From the NCBI RefSeq assembly GCF_015679265.1, contig NZ_CP064942.1, positions 2,522,001-2,586,000 of the forward strand: DNA of 64,000 nucleotides, given 5' to 3'. The first letter of the stretch is position 1. Each line of letters opens with the position of its first letter. The notes under the pieces were generated by a model, which did not search any database, had not been told where the DNA came from, and was given only the letters and a program-made list of their open reading frames with translations. Positions 60,283-64,000 of the stretch are shown here, one piece after another. Origin of the DNA: Pontivivens ytuae (GTDB lineage: Bacteria; Pseudomonadota; Alphaproteobacteria; Rhodobacterales; Rhodobacteraceae). A program made the translations under genes and the position numbers.

Positions 60283-61268
60283 GAGTCCTCGCTATCCTGT
60301 GTGTGAAGGATGAGGGCGTGGGCCTGCTCCATTGGCTCGCGCATCACCGGGCGCTGGGCGTGACGGATGTGCTCGCCTTCTCCAACGATTGCTCCGACGG
60401 GACCGATGCGATGCTCGATCGGCTCGCAGCGATGGGGGTGGTGGAGCATCTGCGGGGCCGGGACGGAGCGCGCGGGCCGCAATGGCGCGCGCTGCGCGAG
60501 GCGGCGGAGCATCCGCTGATGGCCGTCGCCGACTGGGTGATCTGCATCGATGTGGACGAGTACGTCAATCTGCGCGGGCGGGACCTGGCCTGGCTCGCCG
60601 GTCAGGCCGAGGCCGATTGCTGGGCGCTGACCTGGCGGATGTTCGGGTCCTCCGGCCTGACGGAGTGGGAGGATCGGCCCGTCACCGACCGCTTCATCCG
60701 CTGTGCGCCGAACCCGCTGCACTGGCCCTGGCGCTGCGCGATGATCAAGACGCTGTGGCGGCGCGGAACCTATGCGCGGCCCGGCGTCCATCGGCCGCTG
60801 GAGCCGGCGGGCGCGCCGGTCTGGGTGGACAGCAACGGCGCGCGCCTGCCGGAGCGCTTCGTGGAGAAGGGCGTTTTCACGGATTTCACGCGGTCCGCCT
60901 ACGGGCTGGTGCAGCTTAACCACTATGCGCTCGGCGATGCGGAGAGCTTCGTGGTCAAGGCGGCGCGGGGCAGGCCCAACCGGCAAGGCAATCCGGCGGA
61001 TGCGGGCTACTGGGTGGAGCGGAACTTCAACCAGGTAGAGGATGCCTCGATCCTCGCCCATGGCACGCCGGAGCTCGAGGACTGGATCGCGGATCCGGAG
61101 CTCGCCGCATTGCGGGAGCGCGCGGTGACCTGGCGCAGCACTCGCTTCGCTGAGCTGATGCGCGAGGATGCGTGGCGCGACCTCTATACCCGCGTGGTGA
61201 TGGCGGGCGAGAGCCGCGCCTTCTCCCCGGCCGAGGCGCAGGCGATCATGGCGCACGCGCGGGGCTGA
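60279..61268 (+). CDS. Glycosyltransferase family 2-like protein (Glyco_tranf_2_4 type)
   Basis: 329 aa from MRVLAILCVKDEGVGLLHWLAHHRALG. SNDCSDGTDAML is the nucleotide-binding region and WVICIDVDEYVNLRG the DxD-like metal site. It probably modifies a surface glycan or lipid. The 3' end overlaps the convergent transporter gene by 23 nt. Confidence 0.85.
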   Translation: MRVLAILCVKDEGVGLLHWLAHHRALGVTDVLAFSNDCSDGTDAMLDRLAAMGVVEHLRGRDGARGPQWRALREAAEHPLMAVADWVICIDVDEYVNLRGRDLAWLAGQAEADCWALTWRMFGSSGLTEWEDRPVTDRFIRCAPNPLHWPWRCAMIKTLWRRGTYARPGVHRPLEPAGAPVWVDSNGARLPERFVEKGVFTDFTRSAYGLVQLNHYALGDAESFVVKAARGRPNRQGNPADAGYWVERNFNQVEDASILAHGTPELEDWIADPELAALRERAVTWRSTRFAELMREDAWRDLYTRVVMAGESRAFSPAEAQAIMAHARG

Positions 61269-62115
61269 GCGGGCGGCTCTCGCGCCAGGCGAGGATGCAG
61301 GCCGCCGCGATGATGACCGCCGATCCGGCCAGCGACAGCGTGTCGGGGATCACGCCGAACAGCGCGAGGTCCCAGAGGGCGGCGAAGATCAGGGTGGCGT
61401 AGAAGAACGGCATCGCGAAGCTCGCCTCCGCCGCGCGCATCGCCTGGAGGAAGCAGACCTGTGCGGCGACCACGCTCAGGCCGGTCGCAGCCATCAGCAG
61501 CCATTGCGTGAGGCTTGGCCAGATCCAGACGGTCGCGGCGGTGGAGAGGGCGAGCGTGCAGCCGATGATATTGTTGACGATCAGGATCTGGAAAGGCGCT
61601 TCGCGGCGGGTCAGGCGCTTGATCGCGATGACCTCCCCACCCATGAAGAGGGCCGCGGCAAGAGCGATGAGGGCGGCCGGCTGCACCGCGCCCATGCCGG
61701 GCCGGATCAGGAGAAGCGCGCCGATCAGGGCGGCGACCGCGGCGCCCCAGCGCCAGACCCCCGGCCGCTCGCCGAGCAGCGGGATCGCCAGCAGCATCGC
61801 GATCACCGGGTTGAGGAAGGTGATCGCCGTCGCATCCGCCATCGGCATCCGGGCGATCGCGAAGAAGAGGCAGGTCACGCCGGACCAGCCGAGCAGCACC
61901 CTCAGCGCGTGCAGCGGCAGGTTCGGCCGCGCGATCCGCGGCCGCAGGATTGCCGCCGCGATCCCCAGCGCGATCAGCGCGAACAGGAAGCGCCCGCCGC
62001 TGACCTGGAAGGCGTGCATGCCCGAGGTCCCCAGCAGCTTCGCCACCAGCGACGCGGTACCCATGCACGCGGCGGCGATCAGCATCATCAGGGCGGCGTA
62101 GGGACGGTTCGGCAT
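61246..62115 (-). CDS. EamA/DMT-family transporter
   Basis: 289 aa, about ten helices from two EamA repeats. Opening NRPYAALMMLIAAACMGTASLVAKLL; the repeat signature is ATAITFLNPVIAMLLAIPLLGERPG. Metabolite exporter of unknown substrate. Confidence 0.88.
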   Translation of the reverse strand: MPNRPYAALMMLIAAACMGTASLVAKLLGTSGMHAFQVSGGRFLFALIALGIAAAILRPRIARPNLPLHALRVLLGWSGVTCLFFAIARMPMADATAITFLNPVIAMLLAIPLLGERPGVWRWGAAVAALIGALLLIRPGMGAVQPAALIALAAALFMGGEVIAIKRLTRREAPFQILIVNNIIGCTLALSTAATVWIWPSLTQWLLMAATGLSVVAAQVCFLQAMRAAEASFAMPFFYATLIFAALWDLALFGVIPDTLSLAGSAVIIAAACILAWRESRPLSPARAP

Positions 62116-62162
62116 CGGGGGCTCCTTCTCGCGCCGCACCCTGAGGGGTGCGGGCGGAGGGA

Positions 62163-62645
62163 TCAATCGGGGATGGCCCGAACTGTCTTCTCGAAGGTGA
62201 TCGAGGTCGGCCGGTCGTAGCCCGCATGGGCGGTGCGCGCGACCTCGCGAAAGCCGCAGCGGAGAAAGAGGGCGTGGTTCTCCACCAACTCCACCCGGCT
62301 TTGCAGCCGCAGGACCGGGCGGTCCGCCTGCCCCTCGGCCTCGGCCAGAAGGGCTCGCGCGATCCCCTGACGCTGACGTGCCGGCGCCACGGCGAGCTTG
62401 CTCGCATAGGCGTGATCCGACTGGTGCGCGAGGAAGATGCAGCCGACGATGCCGTCTGCATCACGCGCGAGGATCAGCCGCTCGGCCCGTCGCTTCGCCG
62501 CCAGTCCCTCCGGATCGAGTCGGTGCAGGGAAGACGGCGGATCGATCCGCCCCTGCATGCTCGCGAAGGCCTCGCGCAGCAGGGCGAGCACCGCCGCATC
62601 CTCCGCGAAATCCGGTCCCGCAGTGAAGAGCCTGACCTCTTTCAT
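62163..62645 (-). CDS. GNAT-family N-acetyltransferase
   Basis: 160 aa. The acetyl-CoA loop is KLAVAPARQRQGIARALL, followed by NHALFLRCGFRE. The start codon is the ATG inside the recurring GGGAAAGATGAA motif (62645-62643), with GGGAAAG as ribosome-binding site. Substrate unknown. Confidence 0.85.
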   Translation of the reverse strand: MKEVRLFTAGPDFAEDAAVLALLREAFASMQGRIDPPSSLHRLDPEGLAAKRRAERLILARDADGIVGCIFLAHQSDHAYASKLAVAPARQRQGIARALLAEAEGQADRPVLRLQSRVELVENHALFLRCGFREVARTAHAGYDRPTSITFEKTVRAIPD

Positions 62646-62696
62646 CTTTCCCGAAATACGCCCGCCGGAGGCGCACATGGCAATCGGCGCGCCCTT

Positions 62697-62742
62697 GCGT
62701 ATTTGGAGAAAGATGAAGGCCGCGGTCGAGCCTTTTCGTTGA
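62697..62742 (+). other. GCGTATTTGGAGAAAGATGAAGGC motif with 9-codon ORF upstream of argD
   Basis: The motif (62697-62720) carries GGAG, 4 nt and ATG at 62713, opening a 9-codon frame (MKAAVEPFR, stop 62740-62742). It could be a leader peptide for argD, 100 nt downstream, or simply a repeated motif. Its single Arg codon does not by itself indicate arginine attenuation. Confidence 0.35.
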
Positions 62743-62841
62743 CTTGGCGGCAGGTGCCCCGGATAAGCGGGGTTTCGGCGCCCGATCCGGCTGCGCGGGC
62801 GCCGAAATCCCATTCATCGCAGCCTTTCAGGAGTGACCACA

Positions 62842-64000
62842 GTGATCACGCCCGTCCTGCCGACCTATGCGCGGGCACCGCTCTCTTTCGAGAAGGGCGA
62901 GGGCCCCTGGCTGATGACCGAAGACGGTACGCGCTACCTCGACATGGGGGCCGGCATCGCCGTCTCCCTGCTGGGCCACGCGCATCCCCGTCTTGTCGCC
63001 GCGCTGGAGGAGCAGGGCCGACGACTGTGGCACACGTCCAATCTCTACGAGATCCCGAACCAGAAGCGGCTGGCGGAGATGCTGGTGGAGAACACCTTCG
63101 CCGACTCCGTCTTCTTCACCAACTCGGGCACCGAGGCGACCGAGGCCGCGGTGAAGATGGCGCGCAAGTACCATGCGGTGAAAGGGACCGGGCGCGACGA
63201 GATCATCACGTTCTCCGGCTCCTTCCACGGGCGGACGCTCGGCATGATCTCGGCCGCGGGGTCGGAGAAGCTGACGAATGGCTTCGGCCCGCTGCTGCCG
63301 GGCTTCGTCCATCTGCCCTTCGGCGATCACGATGCGCTGAATGCCGCGATCAGCGAGCGGACGGCGGCGATCCTGATCGAGCCGGTGCAGGGCGAGGGCG
63401 GCATCGTGCCTGTGCCTGATCCTTGCCTGAAGGGCCTGCGCGATCTCTGCGACGAGCACGGCATCCTCTTGATCTATGACGAGATCCAGTGCGGCATGGG
63501 CCGGACCGGCAAGCTCTTCGCCCATGAGTGGTCCGGGGCCGCGCCCGACATCATGGCGGTGGCCAAGGGCATCGGCGGGGGCTTCCCGCTGGGCGCGTGT
63601 CTTGCGACCGAAGAGGCGGCGTCCGGCATGACGGCGGGTACCCACGGGACGACCTATGGCGGCAACCCGCTCGCCTGTGCCGTCGGCTGTGCGGTGATGG
63701 AGGTGGTGACCGAGGACGGGTTCCTCGACCGCGTCTCCGCCATCTCGGGCCGTCTGCGGCAGGGGCTGGAGGGCCTGGTTGCCTCGCATCCGGACGTGTT
63801 CGAGTTGGTGCGGGGCTCCGGCCTGATGCTGGGCCTGAAGTGCCGGGTGCCGAACATGGACGTGGTGAATGCGGGCTACGATGCAGGCGTGCTGGTCATC
63901 CCCGGCGGGGACAACGTGATCCGCATCCTGCCGCCGCTCAACCTGACCGATGCCGAGGTGGACGAGGCGCTGCGACGTCTCGATGCCGCCGCGGGCGCCG
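62842..64000 (+). CDS. argD: Acetylornithine aminotransferase ArgD (3' end outside window)
   Basis: 386 codons are visible with no stop. The GTG at 62842 has AGGAG 8 nt upstream; an in-frame GTG at 62833 is possible. Class III aminotransferase features are [47 protein letters not shown], the PLP Lys in [15 protein letters not shown], and [16 protein letters not shown]. It acts in arginine biosynthesis. Near-complete, as the family is about 390-400 aa. Confidence 0.95.
   Translation, partial: MITPVLPTYARAPLSFEKGEGPWLMTEDGTRYLDMGAGIAVSLLGHAHPRLVAALEEQGRRLWHTSNLYEIPNQKRLAEMLVENTFADSVFFTNSGTEATEAAVKMARKYHAVKGTGRDEIITFSGSFHGRTLGMISAAGSEKLTNGFGPLLPGFVHLPFGDHDALNAAISERTAAILIEPVQGEGGIVPVPDPCLKGLRDLCDEHGILLIYDEIQCGMGRTGKLFAHEWSGAAPDIMAVAKGIGGGFPLGACLATEEAASGMTAGTHGTTYGGNPLACAVGCAVMEVVTEDGFLDRVSAISGRLRQGLEGLVASHPDVFELVRGSGLMLGLKCRVPNMDVVNAGYDAGVLVIPGGDNVIRILPPLNLTDAEVDEALRRLDAAAGA

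Overview
This is about 64 kb of GC-rich chromosome from an alphaproteobacterium, most likely of the Rhodobacterales (Roseobacter/Rhodobacter) group. I infer this from the stretch hisC-tyrA / gshB-BON-yraN-rsmI / PBP-activator-glnD ... murJ, from the split zinc-uptake locus under Zur, from the DmdC-type acyl-CoA dehydrogenase, DUF2125 and ChaC genes, and from the frequent palindrome CCCCGGATCAAGTCCGGGG. No database search was possible, so family names come from recognised motifs and gene order.

Region 1 (1-14263) is an accessory surface-glycan locus. Reading leftward from 7141, a tightly overlapping set (stop/start overlaps ATGA or TGATG) encodes a nucleotide-sugar SDR, a GmhA-family SIS isomerase, a dehydratase-like SDR, a split transketolase (N and C subunits), a zinc-type alcohol dehydrogenase, a HAD phosphatase, an APH-fold kinase and the start of a probable methyltransferase. 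Next to it lie a Wzm/Wzt-type ABC exporter (the permease is frameshifted), a GT2, a nucleotidyltransferase-kinase fusion whose domain order is the reverse of HldE, a HddC-like sugar-1-phosphate nucleotidyltransferase, a GmhB-like phosphatase and a GT4. Together they suggest synthesis and export of a glycan carrying a heptose or a C2-branched sugar. This is the strongest candidate for an undescribed system in the window.

Region 2 (14455-24250) holds znuB-znuC-zur divergent from znuA across a Zur-box-like palindrome. A PhnM-like amidohydrolase lies directly behind znuA. It is followed by a LysE exporter, an unknown membrane protein, UspA, a Nudix hydrolase, an MsrB-like protein whose Tat signal is preceded by ATA instead of ATG, an acyltransferase and an Nfu scaffold protein.

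Region 3 (24253-49265) is mostly core: tsaB (CTG start), rimI-like, a DmdC-like acyl-CoA dehydrogenase, a GFA protein, pyruvate carboxylase, an MFS transporter, clpA (with an RpoH-like promoter and a terminator), GST, a MotA/MotB-like proton-channel pair whose B subunit has a very long coiled coil, a LysM/solute-binding protein, chaC, DUF2125, tyrA-hisC, an alpha/beta hydrolase, gshB, a BON lipoprotein, yraN, rsmI and a LppC-like lipoprotein.

Region 4 (49273-64000): glnD and murJ are separated by about 6.6 kb of accessory DNA holding a DevBCA-type exporter, a divergent TetR regulator with a perfect 20-bp operator palindrome, and two tandem RTX (calcium-binding nonapeptide) paralogues. After murJ come a GT2-like glycosyltransferase, an EamA transporter, a GNAT acetyltransferase and argD, which runs off the window.

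No rRNA, tRNA, CRISPR array or intact insertion sequence was seen. Three composite palindromic intergenic elements and a recurring GCGTATTTGGRGAAAGATGAAGGC motif are the repeats I can support.
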